From contig NZ_LMUP01000008.1 of NCBI RefSeq assembly GCF_009765875.1, positions 232,938 through 296,937 on the forward strand: a stretch of 64,000 bases of DNA. Direction: 5' to 3'. Both the position numbers and the translations under genes were made by a program. Shown in pieces: positions 8,866 to 17,336 of the stretch. The notes below the pieces were generated by a model. The model was not told the DNA's origin. It saw only the letters and a program-made list of their open reading frames with translations, and did not search any database. This DNA is from Pedobacter sp. L105 (GTDB lineage Bacteria > Bacteroidota > Bacteroidia > Sphingobacteriales > Sphingobacteriaceae). How positions within the stretch are numbered: the stretch's first letter is position 1; each line of letters opens with the position of its first letter.

Positions 8866-9156
8866 TTAAATTGAATTTGATTGTTTAAGCATCTCAATGT
8901 ATTCGTTTTGCGTCATAGGGCAATCCAGGAACCTTTCAGCAGATCTGGTATTATTAAACCGAAGTTGTTGTTTTATTTTTTGCATGAGATTGGTCCCATA
9001 ATCTTCGGTTCTTTTACTATGACTTAAATAGGTATATATATCTGTCTTTTTACCATCATAATGCAGAATATAATATTTATGATGACTTTCTTCATTGGAG
9101 ATAAATCCCTTTTTCAACAAAGCTTTTTCAATGTCTTTTGGTTTTCGTGCCCTCAT
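8866..9156 (-). CDS. HicA-like small toxin (dsRBD-fold mRNA interferase family)
   Basis: A 96-residue basic protein with the HicA pattern: an N-terminal helix ending in ALLKKGF, then ESHHKYYIL with paired histidines (H25, H26) at the place of the HicA catalytic His. Beta-strand segments (KKTDIYTYLSH) and a closing helix (NLMQKIKQQLRF) follow. HicA proteins cleave mRNA and are held in check by a HicB antitoxin. Here the upstream partner is a 325-residue protein whose stop lies 3 bases before this ATG, so the two are probably co-translated. The stretch is visibly more AT-rich than the corrin genes around it, suggesting acquisition. Toxicity is inferred only. Confidence 0.65.
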   Translation of the reverse strand: MRARKPKDIEKALLKKGFISNEESHHKYYILHYDGKKTDIYTYLSHSKRTEDYGTNLMQKIKQQLRFNNTRSAERFLDCPMTQNEYIEMLKQSNSI

Positions 9157-9159
9157 AAT

Positions 9160-10137
9160 TTATGATATGATAAGTTTAGACAGGTTCTCTTTAATAACCT
9201 GGGCTTTTGGCATTAGATTTTCATTCTTTTCCAGATAGATATTTGTGATAGTCTGTTTTAGCATAAAGTCAAAAGCTGCTTCTGCTTCTTCCCTATCTTT
9301 ACCCCATACCTCAATATTTAAATTGAGATATTTTATATAAAACAGATCATCCTCATAACTTACATCAGCACTCAACTTATTATTGAATAAGTAGTTATGG
9401 TGATCAACTTTAATTTTACTGAGCTGGTAAGGATACACCGCTAATTCTAATTTTTCTGTTGCAAGAACTTTTGAATATTGTTTTTTACCTGTTATATCAT
9501 TTTCATCACTTGCAGTAACGTACATGGCATGTACCGATTCTCTTAAATCCATATCTTTTGTTTGCTTTATTTTTGGAATCAATTGATTAACAACTTTTTT
9601 GCTTAGACCGTCTGATATTTTTTTTAGGTTATTCTTATTAGATCCGCAGTAAAAGTCAAAATGTTTATTTTTATATATATTGGTTAAAAAAGGTTTATAG
9701 ATCTCATTACGTTCTTCACCAGAATATGTCTTAGAAATGCGTTCTACAAATTTTTCGTCACTAAAATCTGCATAAATTACATCGTTCTTAAAATCATTGA
9801 AAATCTGCTTTTTTTTCTCTGAACTGATTTTACGGCCCGTATAATCAAGTACCGTTAAAGTATCAGGAATAACAGCCGCTCCAAAACTTGAAAAATCCAG
9901 ATCAACAATCAATAACTCATTGTCTCTGATAAAAGGTATTGGTTCTTTCAGCTGGTTGGACTGAGCATATGCAGAATCTTTATTTAACTGAATTTCAAGA
10001 AAATTCTTATAAGATTGGTTAATACAATTCAGCACTTTTATCAAACCATGGACATTAATTGCCCTTGCAATTTTTTCTTTTGCTTCAAGCCTGACGTAAA
10101 CGGCTTCTTTCTTTAATCGATTGATATATTCTTTCAT
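9160..10137 (-). CDS. Unknown 325-aa protein with HicB-like C-terminus, partner of HicA-like toxin
   Basis: I do not recognise the first 220 residues. They include a basic helix (MKEYINRLKKEAVYVRLEAK), a strand-like LLIVDLDFSSFGAAVIP segment and a Lys-rich middle. The last 80 residues resemble HicB: a strand pair around VSYEDDLFYIKYLNLNIEVWG, then DREEAEAAFDFMLKQT, the usual HicB turn and helix. Inference: a large antitoxin or RNA-targeting partner with the HicB fold as its toxin-binding end. An in-frame TTG at 10164 exists, but ATG 10137 is preferred. The pair lies between chlID (gap 104 bases) and cbiX on the same strand. Codon use is AT-rich compared with neighbours. Confidence 0.5.
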   Translation of the reverse strand: MKEYINRLKKEAVYVRLEAKEKIARAINVHGLIKVLNCINQSYKNFLEIQLNKDSAYAQSNQLKEPIPFIRDNELLIVDLDFSSFGAAVIPDTLTVLDYTGRKISSEKKKQIFNDFKNDVIYADFSDEKFVERISKTYSGEERNEIYKPFLTNIYKNKHFDFYCGSNKNNLKKISDGLSKKVVNQLIPKIKQTKDMDLRESVHAMYVTASDENDITGKKQYSKVLATEKLELAVYPYQLSKIKVDHHNYLFNNKLSADVSYEDDLFYIKYLNLNIEVWGKDREEAEAAFDFMLKQTITNIYLEKNENLMPKAQVIKENLSKLIIS

Positions 10138-10241
10138 GGAAATTACATTACAAATTAAACACAAATTTAATTAATAAAATAATTTATTTTCCTTTTTATT
10201 TCAACTAAAGTTAATTTCCTCGTTTTAAGCCTAAAATAGCA

Positions 10242-12179
10242 TTATAATAGGTGACTGATCAGCGGGGTTAAATGTTCTTCCGAAATATCATCCAGGGATT
10301 GGTATTGTCCGCCTAGTGCAACTGCCAGTTCTGCGGCCTTGTCCAGGTTAAAGTAATTGGATTCCGTATTTAATACCAAAGATTTAATATTCATTTTTTT
10401 CAATTGAGCGGCCAATACCAGGCTCTGGTGCCATGGATCGCTTTCCCCTCCCAGGGCTACATTAGCTTTACCGTCGGTTAGCATTACCACTATAGGATGG
10501 TAACCCTTTTGATCATATTGCTGTAACAGCTGGATGGTAGTTTGCAGGGCATGGGGTAAAGGGGTGCGCCCTCCTGTAGGCAGGGTTCTCATTGCCTCTT
10601 CTGCCCTTTCAATGCTTTGTGTGGGCTGAAGCAATACCTGTGCTGCTATTCCTCTGAAAGCAATAACCCCTACGGTATCACGTTTCTGATAAGCATCTTG
10701 CAACAAGCTGAAAACTGTTCCTTTCACGGCTTCCATTCGTTTACTTGCCGCCATTGACCCAGAGGCATCTACCACAAACAAAATGAGATTGCTGATCTTG
10801 CTGCTTCGTTTTTTTTGATGGAGATCATTGATGGTAATATTCAGTTCTTCCGGATTTCTTAAAATAGCATGAAGCACAGTTGCTTCTATTGCGATATCCT
10901 TAGCGTTTTTGGCAGGTTCAGCCCCGATAGACTTGCCCCTTGTTAAATTTAATGCGCTGCTGCGTCTGCCTGTTAACGGAGCCTGTTCTGATTTGCTTAT
11001 GTAACCTTCTATTTTTGGTAAAGTGACCGGATTAATTACGCCAAATAATCGCTCTGCTATATTTCCTCCCTGGTTTTGTTCTTTACCGTTGACATCTTCA
11101 TCAGTGTCTATTTGATCTCCACCAGGGTCTTCATCATTGGATGTTTCGTTAGGATGATCTTTAGATTTATCTGGCCGATCTTCAGCTTTATCCTCCCTGC
11201 CTGAATAGGAAGTCTGATTTTGTTGGGGTGCCTGGTTTTTCTTCAGGGGTTCATTATTTTCATTCTTCCCTGGTTCTTTCTTTCCGGCTTCCTTTGACTG
11301 CTGAGGTTTTGGCGAAGCCGGTGGTTCTGCAAATGGATTTTTCCTGCTGCGATGAGCCAGGGCCAGTTCCGCAGCCTCATTAATATCAGCTTCATTAACC
11401 TCGCTACGCTGATCTAGCGCAGCAATGGTAATAGCCGTTTTATACATCACAATATCTGCACGAAGACTTTTCACCTGTAAGCTGGTAGTCAGCTGGCTAA
11501 TCATCGTAAGCAGGTCATCATTCAGCTGAACAGCAGGCAGCAATTCTTTGGCCTTAAAAACCTGCTGTTGCAATACCTGCTGTGCGGCTTCCCATTGTTT
11601 TATAAAAGCAACAGGATCGTTTTCAAAGGCAATCCTGTGACGCACTACTTCCGTTCTTTCTGCTACCTCAACAGGGGCTTCTACATGAAACATCAGGCCA
11701 AAGCGGTCTAAGAACTGCGGCCTGAGCTGTCCTTCTTCGGGGTTCATTGTTCCGATCAGGGTGAACCTTGAAGCGTGACTAAAAGATAAGCCATCACGCT
11801 CTATGATATTTTCTCCGGAGGCCGCTACATCCAGTAGCACATCTACCAAATGATCGGACAATAGATTTACTTCATCGATATATAAGATCCCTCCATGAAC
11901 TGCAGACAACAATCCAGGCTGGAATTTCTTTTTCTTTTCTACCAGTACAGCTTCCAGGTCGATGCTGCCCAAAACCCTTTCTTCAGTAGCTCCAAGCGGC
12001 AAATTAACAAAGGGAGCCGCTATGACTTCAGCCAGGGCGCGGGCAGCAGTGCTTTTTGCTGTTCCTTTATCACCCTGTATCAGCAGACCGCCGATGCCCG
12101 GGTTAATGGCACATAACAGCAAAGCTTTTTTAAGCCGTTCCTGTCCTACGATCGCTGTAAAGGGATAATTAGATTTCAT
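10242..12179 (-). CDS. Chelatase ATPase/VWA subunit (ChlI-ChlD fusion)
   Basis: A 645-residue partner of the CobN/BchH-type chelatase. The N-terminal AAA+ domain has Walker A (GDKGTAKST, about 36-44), Walker B (ILYIDEVNLL, about 98-107) and a TMNPEEGQLRPQ stretch typical of Mg-chelatase I subunits. Residues about 290-400 form a Lys/Glu/Pro/Gln-rich linker. The C-terminus is a von Willebrand A domain with a complete MIDAS (DASGS near 470, then a PTGGRTPLP loop and LTDGKAN). Thus CobS-like and CobT-like roles are on one chain. Its ATG overlaps the cobN 3' end by 11 bases. It would drive ATP-dependent cobalt insertion by CobN. Confidence 0.9.
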   Translation of the reverse strand: MKSNYPFTAIVGQERLKKALLLCAINPGIGGLLIQGDKGTAKSTAARALAEVIAAPFVNLPLGATEERVLGSIDLEAVLVEKKKKFQPGLLSAVHGGILYIDEVNLLSDHLVDVLLDVAASGENIIERDGLSFSHASRFTLIGTMNPEEGQLRPQFLDRFGLMFHVEAPVEVAERTEVVRHRIAFENDPVAFIKQWEAAQQVLQQQVFKAKELLPAVQLNDDLLTMISQLTTSLQVKSLRADIVMYKTAITIAALDQRSEVNEADINEAAELALAHRSRKNPFAEPPASPKPQQSKEAGKKEPGKNENNEPLKKNQAPQQNQTSYSGREDKAEDRPDKSKDHPNETSNDEDPGGDQIDTDEDVNGKEQNQGGNIAERLFGVINPVTLPKIEGYISKSEQAPLTGRRSSALNLTRGKSIGAEPAKNAKDIAIEATVLHAILRNPEELNITINDLHQKKRSSKISNLILFVVDASGSMAASKRMEAVKGTVFSLLQDAYQKRDTVGVIAFRGIAAQVLLQPTQSIERAEEAMRTLPTGGRTPLPHALQTTIQLLQQYDQKGYHPIVVMLTDGKANVALGGESDPWHQSLVLAAQLKKMNIKSLVLNTESNYFNLDKAAELAVALGGQYQSLDDISEEHLTPLISHLL

Positions 12180-15100
12180 TTTTCGCTTCTAATAAAGTTT
12201 CACTTTCTAAATATAACTCCTGCAGCGCCTGTGTGGTTGTTGCCGGGGCCGACCACATTTCACGTTGTATCGCTTCCAGCAGCCTTTCGGTAATTGCATG
12301 TAATGCCCATGGGTTATTCTCCGCAAAAAAATCCTGCATATCCTTATTCAATGCATAGTTTTCTGCTATTTCCTGGTACATCCAATCGTCAACTACCTGC
12401 GCTGTGGCATCGTAGCCAAATATATAATCTACTGTGGTAGTTAATTCCAATCCACCTTTATAACCATGTTTTTTTATACTGTCCAGCCATTTAGGGTTAA
12501 CAACCCTGGAGCGGAAAACGCGCAGTACTTCTTCTTTCAAATCCCTCACCGCTGCGCGGTCGGGATTTTGCGTATCCCCAAAATAACTTTTAGGCTGCTG
12601 CCCCGTTAAGCTGCGGATTGAAGCGATCATACCACCATGGAACTGCAGATAATCGTCACTATCAAAAATATCATGTTCCCTGTTATCCTGGTTATGCAAA
12701 GCTACTTCTACCACCGACAATCGTTTTTTAAATTCCTCCCGCGCATCTACTCCGCTAACGCCCCTGGTATAAGCATAACCTCCCCAATTGATATAAGCAG
12801 ATGCAAAATCAGCATCAGAACTCCAGTTTCTTTCCTGGATCAGCGGTAAAATACCTGCCCCATAACTTCCCGGAGGAGAACCAAAAATGCGGTAGGATGC
12901 TTTCTCTTCGGCTTCTTCAATAGACAGGTCTTCAGCTTTAAATCCTTCAAGGTCTTTTAAATAATGCTTGCGCACAAAGTTTCCCTCTTCGGGTTCTTCA
13001 GCGGAGATCACCAGTTGTACGGCCTCATCAATCAGTTCTATCAAATGCGGAAAAGCATCACGGAAAAATCCGCTGATGCGGGTAGTGACATCAATTCTGG
13101 GATGTTTAAGTTCATCCAGGGTAATCAGTTCCAAACCTACTACCCTTCTGCTTTCTGCCTGCCAGAGTGGCCTAACACCCATCAAGGCCAGGATTTCAGC
13201 TACGTCATCCCCCTGTGTGCGCATGGCACTGGTCCCCCAGATACTGATCGCCACATTTTCCGGGTAAAAACCTTTTTCTTTTAGATGGCGCGACAATACC
13301 TCACGCGCTAGTTGCTGTCCAACCTTCCAGGCTGCCTGCGAAGGCAAAGCCCTTGGGTCTACACTATAAAAATTACGTCCTGTAGGTAAGATATGTGCCA
13401 TTCCGCGAGTAGGTGCACCACTTGGACCTGCAGGAATATATCCTCCTGATAAACCATGTAAAAGATTACTGATCTCATCATAGGTTTGCGCCAGGTTAGG
13501 GATTAAAGATTCGCAGATATAGGTCATTACTTTAATCACCTCTGCTCCTTTATCAGCCTTAAGGCTAAAAGTTTCTTCAAAGGTTTGCGGAACGGCTGCT
13601 GGTTTAAAATGATATTGATGAAGTAATTGAATCAGGTGATTACCCAATTCATCGATCACTTCCAAAGCATCGGCAGCGGTAATAACAGGCCGGCCGGCTA
13701 GCCTGATAAAATCTTCAGGGACAGCATCCAAACGCTGTCCTTTATGATCAAGGAGTGCATTGATATCAAATTCAAAAAGAGCAGCAAGCTGAGTAGTTAA
13801 CCCAGGTACGCCAATATTGGATAATCGGGTGAGCGACTGCAGCATATCTATCAATGCTTTACCTTCAGGTGCCTGCCCTAAAGTATGCAGGCCGTTCCGA
13901 ATCTGGGCAGCACCCAGTTCACAGAGGTAACCATCAATATCTTCAATTAAATGCGCCACATCCTTACCATCCATTTCAGCGATGCTGACCGGCACTCCTT
14001 CCGGCGTCATTTCATCGTCCCACTCATGAACATGGTCGCCATGATCACGTTTAAGCATTACCGACAGGTCTTTATCCAAGTTAGTCTTTTTAATCAGCTC
14101 CCAGATCTCCTGCTGCAGCAGCGGAAGTTTTGAAGGGTCTAAAGTTTCCACCTGGTAATACTCATCTACCAGCTGGGTGAGCAGGGCTAGTTCGCCGTAA
14201 CTATCTGCAGAGGTCATTGCCGGAGTCAAATGGTCTACCACTACGGCATGTGCGCGACGTTTAGCCTGTGAACCTTCGCCCGGATCATTAATAATAAAAG
14301 GATAAAAAAGCGGCATATCTGCCAAAAAAGCATCCGGAAAACAGTTTTCCGAAAGACCTATTCCTTTTCCGGGCAGCCATTCCAGCGTACCATGTTTACC
14401 CACATGTACAATCGCATCAGCGCCCCAGTCGTTACGCAGCCATTGATAAAAGGCATAATAATGATGTGTTGGCGGCAAGTCTGGCTGATGATAAATGGCA
14501 TCGGGATCCATACCATAACCGCGGGGCGGCTGCAAGGCTACAATCACATTTCCCAGATCAAGACCTGCAAAAGAAATATGTCCGTCATGTATATAGGTTT
14601 CTCCGGGGGCTGCGCCCCATTGTTTTTCTATTTTTTTCTGTAAGGTTTCAGGGAGTTCCTTAAACCAGCCGGCATACCGTTCAAATGACACCCGGCCTGC
14701 CGCATTGGCCAGCTGCTGTGAACTGAGGTAAGTTTCATCATAGGAACAGCGGTTGATCAGCTCATGAATTAGCTGGGTACCAGAAGCAGGAAGTTCATTG
14801 AGCTGGTAACCTTCTGCCTGCATGGCCTGTAAAATAGCCATCAGAGATTCCGGGGCATCCAGCCCAACAGCGTTGCCTATCTGTGAGGCCTTGCTGCTTG
14901 AATTGGTAAAAATAAAGGCTATCTTTTTTTTAGGATTAGGCAAATGGTGTAAACGGGCAAATCGGGCAGCCAAACCGGCAACACGTTCTATCCGGTCTTC
15001 CAGAAATTCATATCCTTTAGCTTCCCTTCCCTTCTCTTTAAAGGAGATGGGTACGGTAATGATACGTCCGTCAAATTCCGGGATCGCCACATTCATTGCG

Positions 15101-16437
15101 GTATCCAGTGGATTTAGCCCTCGGCTGGAAGATTCCCATGCTCCGCGGGACATGCCACTGGTAATGGCCTGTAAAATGGGCACATCGAGTTTACTCAATA
15201 TATTTTCACCGATATCGCCCGAATTGCTGTCCTGCATAGCAAAAGAAACCGTATTGACCAATACATCAATGCGGCCATCTTTAAAAAATTCAAATGCGGA
15301 GGGCCATCCCGATATCGGGTCTGTAGCTTTTAAAGAAGCTGTAAATATGGGCAGCACATTCAGGTCCCTGTCTTCCAGTGATCTGATCAGTGCATCTATA
15401 AAAGTGGTATTGCCGCTGATATAATGGGCACGATAAAAAGTAATACCTACACTGGCCCAGGAAGGATTTCGTCTTTGTTCCCAATCCTGTAAAGTAGCAT
15501 TTTCAGGAAGATCAGGGTGATAAATACCATGTTGCGGCAAAATAACCGGGGCATCGAAGCCAAAGCCGGTCATCAATAGCCTGTCTGACAGGAAATGCAG
15601 CAATGAAGCCATATTGATATGGCCCCCTGCGTCCAGGTAACTTAAAGTTTCCTGTAAAATATCAGGTGAAACGGTAGATGCCGCCGCATATTCGGGATTA
15701 AAATCACCGGTTCCGCTAACAATGATCAAATGCTGGCCTTGCTGCTGAACCCTTTGAACGAGCTCACTGAAACCGGGAATACTGCTTGGACGTCCGAGTA
15801 TCCGCAGCACAATAATTTTTGCACTGCCAATCTCCCTGTCCAGCAATTGTGCCATATGGGCTTCACTTTTTACAGCCTGCAGGTTGATGCCTGTTGTTTG
15901 AGGAAACTCTTCCGGCAGGGCTTGCAGTGCCCGGTGTAAAGTAAGCAGGTCGGTATCTGCATGAGTAAGAAAAACTACACCGTTCTTTTCCGTTGGTTGA
16001 TTAAACTGATCTGCCTGTGCAGGGTTCTCTGAACCTTTCCAGGTATAAAACTGGAAAACATATTCATTGAGTTCTGCCGGCGGCACCAGAAAACCATCTG
16101 CAGCTACCATCGTATCGATGTAATCAAATATGGCCGTTACCTGCCAGTCGCTGTTAATAGAATGAAACCAGACCGAATGTCCGTCAAAAAGCAAAGTAAC
16201 CACATTAGCCAGTGTACAGGGGCCTAAACAGCCGCCTTTTGTCATGTGTACCACATTACGCAACTTACGCCGCAGCCATTCACTTTTGTAGAGATCTACC
16301 GGTACTGCACTAAACCCGCGGTCAGTCCTTCCACAGCAGCAGGCATTATAACAATAGGATAAATGCCCTCTTCTTTGAACAAGATTGATTGCCTTTCCAT
16401 CTGCCCTGGTTACCCGCTGCCGTTTAATTTCACCCAT
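12169..16437 (-). CDS. cobN: CobN-type cobaltochelatase large subunit with N-terminal [2Fe-2S] ferredoxin-like domain
   Basis: At 1422 residues this is longer than ordinary CobN (about 1250). The extra is an N-terminal domain of about 110 residues with Cys 29, 33, 34, 35 and a CLGPC pair (70, 74). This resembles the thioredoxin-like [2Fe-2S] ferredoxins often encoded beside cobN. The rest is CobN/BchH-like: HVGKHGTLEWLPGKG, NDPGEGSQAKRRAHA and ISGFFRDAFPHLIELID are recognisable. CobN inserts Co(II) into hydrogenobyrinic acid a,c-diamide with an I/D-type ATPase, here the overlapping chlID gene. Two bases separate it from cobA upstream. The true substrate is uncertain because the rest of the locus is cobalt-early. 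Confidence 0.9.
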   Translation of the reverse strand: MGEIKRQRVTRADGKAINLVQRRGHLSYCYNACCCGRTDRGFSAVPVDLYKSEWLRRKLRNVVHMTKGGCLGPCTLANVVTLLFDGHSVWFHSINSDWQVTAIFDYIDTMVAADGFLVPPAELNEYVFQFYTWKGSENPAQADQFNQPTEKNGVVFLTHADTDLLTLHRALQALPEEFPQTTGINLQAVKSEAHMAQLLDREIGSAKIIVLRILGRPSSIPGFSELVQRVQQQGQHLIIVSGTGDFNPEYAAASTVSPDILQETLSYLDAGGHINMASLLHFLSDRLLMTGFGFDAPVILPQHGIYHPDLPENATLQDWEQRRNPSWASVGITFYRAHYISGNTTFIDALIRSLEDRDLNVLPIFTASLKATDPISGWPSAFEFFKDGRIDVLVNTVSFAMQDSNSGDIGENILSKLDVPILQAITSGMSRGAWESSSRGLNPLDTAMNVAIPEFDGRIITVPISFKEKGREAKGYEFLEDRIERVAGLAARFARLHHLPNPKKKIAFIFTNSSSKASQIGNAVGLDAPESLMAILQAMQAEGYQLNELPASGTQLIHELINRCSYDETYLSSQQLANAAGRVSFERYAGWFKELPETLQKKIEKQWGAAPGETYIHDGHISFAGLDLGNVIVALQPPRGYGMDPDAIYHQPDLPPTHHYYAFYQWLRNDWGADAIVHVGKHGTLEWLPGKGIGLSENCFPDAFLADMPLFYPFIINDPGEGSQAKRRAHAVVVDHLTPAMTSADSYGELALLTQLVDEYYQVETLDPSKLPLLQQEIWELIKKTNLDKDLSVMLKRDHGDHVHEWDDEMTPEGVPVSIAEMDGKDVAHLIEDIDGYLCELGAAQIRNGLHTLGQAPEGKALIDMLQSLTRLSNIGVPGLTTQLAALFEFDINALLDHKGQRLDAVPEDFIRLAGRPVITAADALEVIDELGNHLIQLLHQYHFKPAAVPQTFEETFSLKADKGAEVIKVMTYICESLIPNLAQTYDEISNLLHGLSGGYIPAGPSGAPTRGMAHILPTGRNFYSVDPRALPSQAAWKVGQQLAREVLSRHLKEKGFYPENVAISIWGTSAMRTQGDDVAEILALMGVRPLWQAESRRVVGLELITLDELKHPRIDVTTRISGFFRDAFPHLIELIDEAVQLVISAEEPEEGNFVRKHYLKDLEGFKAEDLSIEEAEEKASYRIFGSPPGSYGAGILPLIQERNWSSDADFASAYINWGGYAYTRGVSGVDAREEFKKRLSVVEVALHNQDNREHDIFDSDDYLQFHGGMIASIRSLTGQQPKSYFGDTQNPDRAAVRDLKEEVLRVFRSRVVNPKWLDSIKKHGYKGGLELTTTVDYIFGYDATAQVVDDWMYQEIAENYALNKDMQDFFAENNPWALHAITERLLEAIQREMWSAPATTTQALQELYLESETLLEAKNEI

Positions 16438-16439
16438 GG

Positions 16440-17174
16440 TTAATCTTTGTTTGATAAATTTACTACTGCTCCAATAATGATAATAGCCGGATAAGTTAAC
16501 TGTGCGGAAGCTGCCATTTCGGGAAGATCCTGCACCAATCCTTTAACAGATTTTTGTATGGGTAAGGAAGCGTGCTGGATAATGGATGCGGGTGTAAGCC
16601 CTTTATCCGCTTCCCTATAAGTATTCGCAATTGCTTCCAATTGTTTCATCCCCATATAGATCACTACGGTGGCATTACTTTGCATCGCTAAACGCAGGTC
16701 TGCCGAAAGCGTTCCATCCTTTTTTGTTCCTGTAACTACCCATATGCTTTCACTGATATTCCTGTGGGTTAGTGGAATATCGTCAAAACCGGAAGCCTGC
16801 ATACTGGAAATACCCGGTACAAAATGTGTTTTAATACCTTGCTCCCTGGCGTATAAAATCTCTTCAAATCCTCTTCCAAAAATAAAGGGGTCTCCTCCTT
16901 TTAACCTCACCACCTTGCCTTTGGTAAAGGCATAATGTTTAATCATTTCATGGATCGTTTCCTGCGGCGTATAGGCACCATAAGGCTGCTTGCCCACGTA
17001 TATTTTTTCACAGTCTTCCCTGGCAATGTCAAGTAATTCTTTATTAGCCAGGTTATCATATAGAATAACATTCGCCTGCTGCAAAATCTTATACCCTTTA
17101 ATTGTCATTAACTCTATATCTCCGGGCCCTGCGCCAACTACAAACAATTCAGGGATCTCGTTATTCTCTATCAT
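16440..17174 (-). CDS. cobA: Uroporphyrinogen-III C-methyltransferase (SUMT)
   Basis: SUMT methylates uroporphyrinogen III at C2 and C7 to give precorrin-2, the entry to corrins and siroheme. The 244-residue protein has VGAGPGDIELMTIKGYKIL near its N-terminus, then YVGK, VRLKGGDPFIFGRG and VPGISSMQA, all diagnostic of the single-domain SUMT. No CysG-type dehydrogenase/ferrochelatase domain is attached, so precorrin-2 oxidation must be supplied elsewhere. It is the first gene of the minus-strand arm, two bases before cobN. The 162-bp region upstream is shared with a divergent glycosidase gene; I see no cobalamin riboswitch there. Confidence 0.93.
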   Translation of the reverse strand: MIENNEIPELFVVGAGPGDIELMTIKGYKILQQANVILYDNLANKELLDIAREDCEKIYVGKQPYGAYTPQETIHEMIKHYAFTKGKVVRLKGGDPFIFGRGFEEILYAREQGIKTHFVPGISSMQASGFDDIPLTHRNISESIWVVTGTKKDGTLSADLRLAMQSNATVVIYMGMKQLEAIANTYREADKGLTPASIIQHASLPIQKSVKGLVQDLPEMAASAQLTYPAIIIIGAVVNLSNKD

Positions 17175-17336
17175 TCAATATTTAAAAAATCGACTAAAAT
17201 TAATGTTTATATTGGTCTTACCTCATTTTTAATCTGCATTGACGTAAACATTACACCCTGCAATTGAGTAACAAATTTGTATTTCCTACCATTATAAGCT
17301 CCTTTTAAGCTATTTTCAGCGTATTAAAATACACTA

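Noticed and set aside
14822..15424. 200-codon open frame antisense to cobN
   Set aside because: It is a shadow of the cobN coding frame; composition is Ser/Leu rich with no recognisable motif and cobN is intact opposite it.
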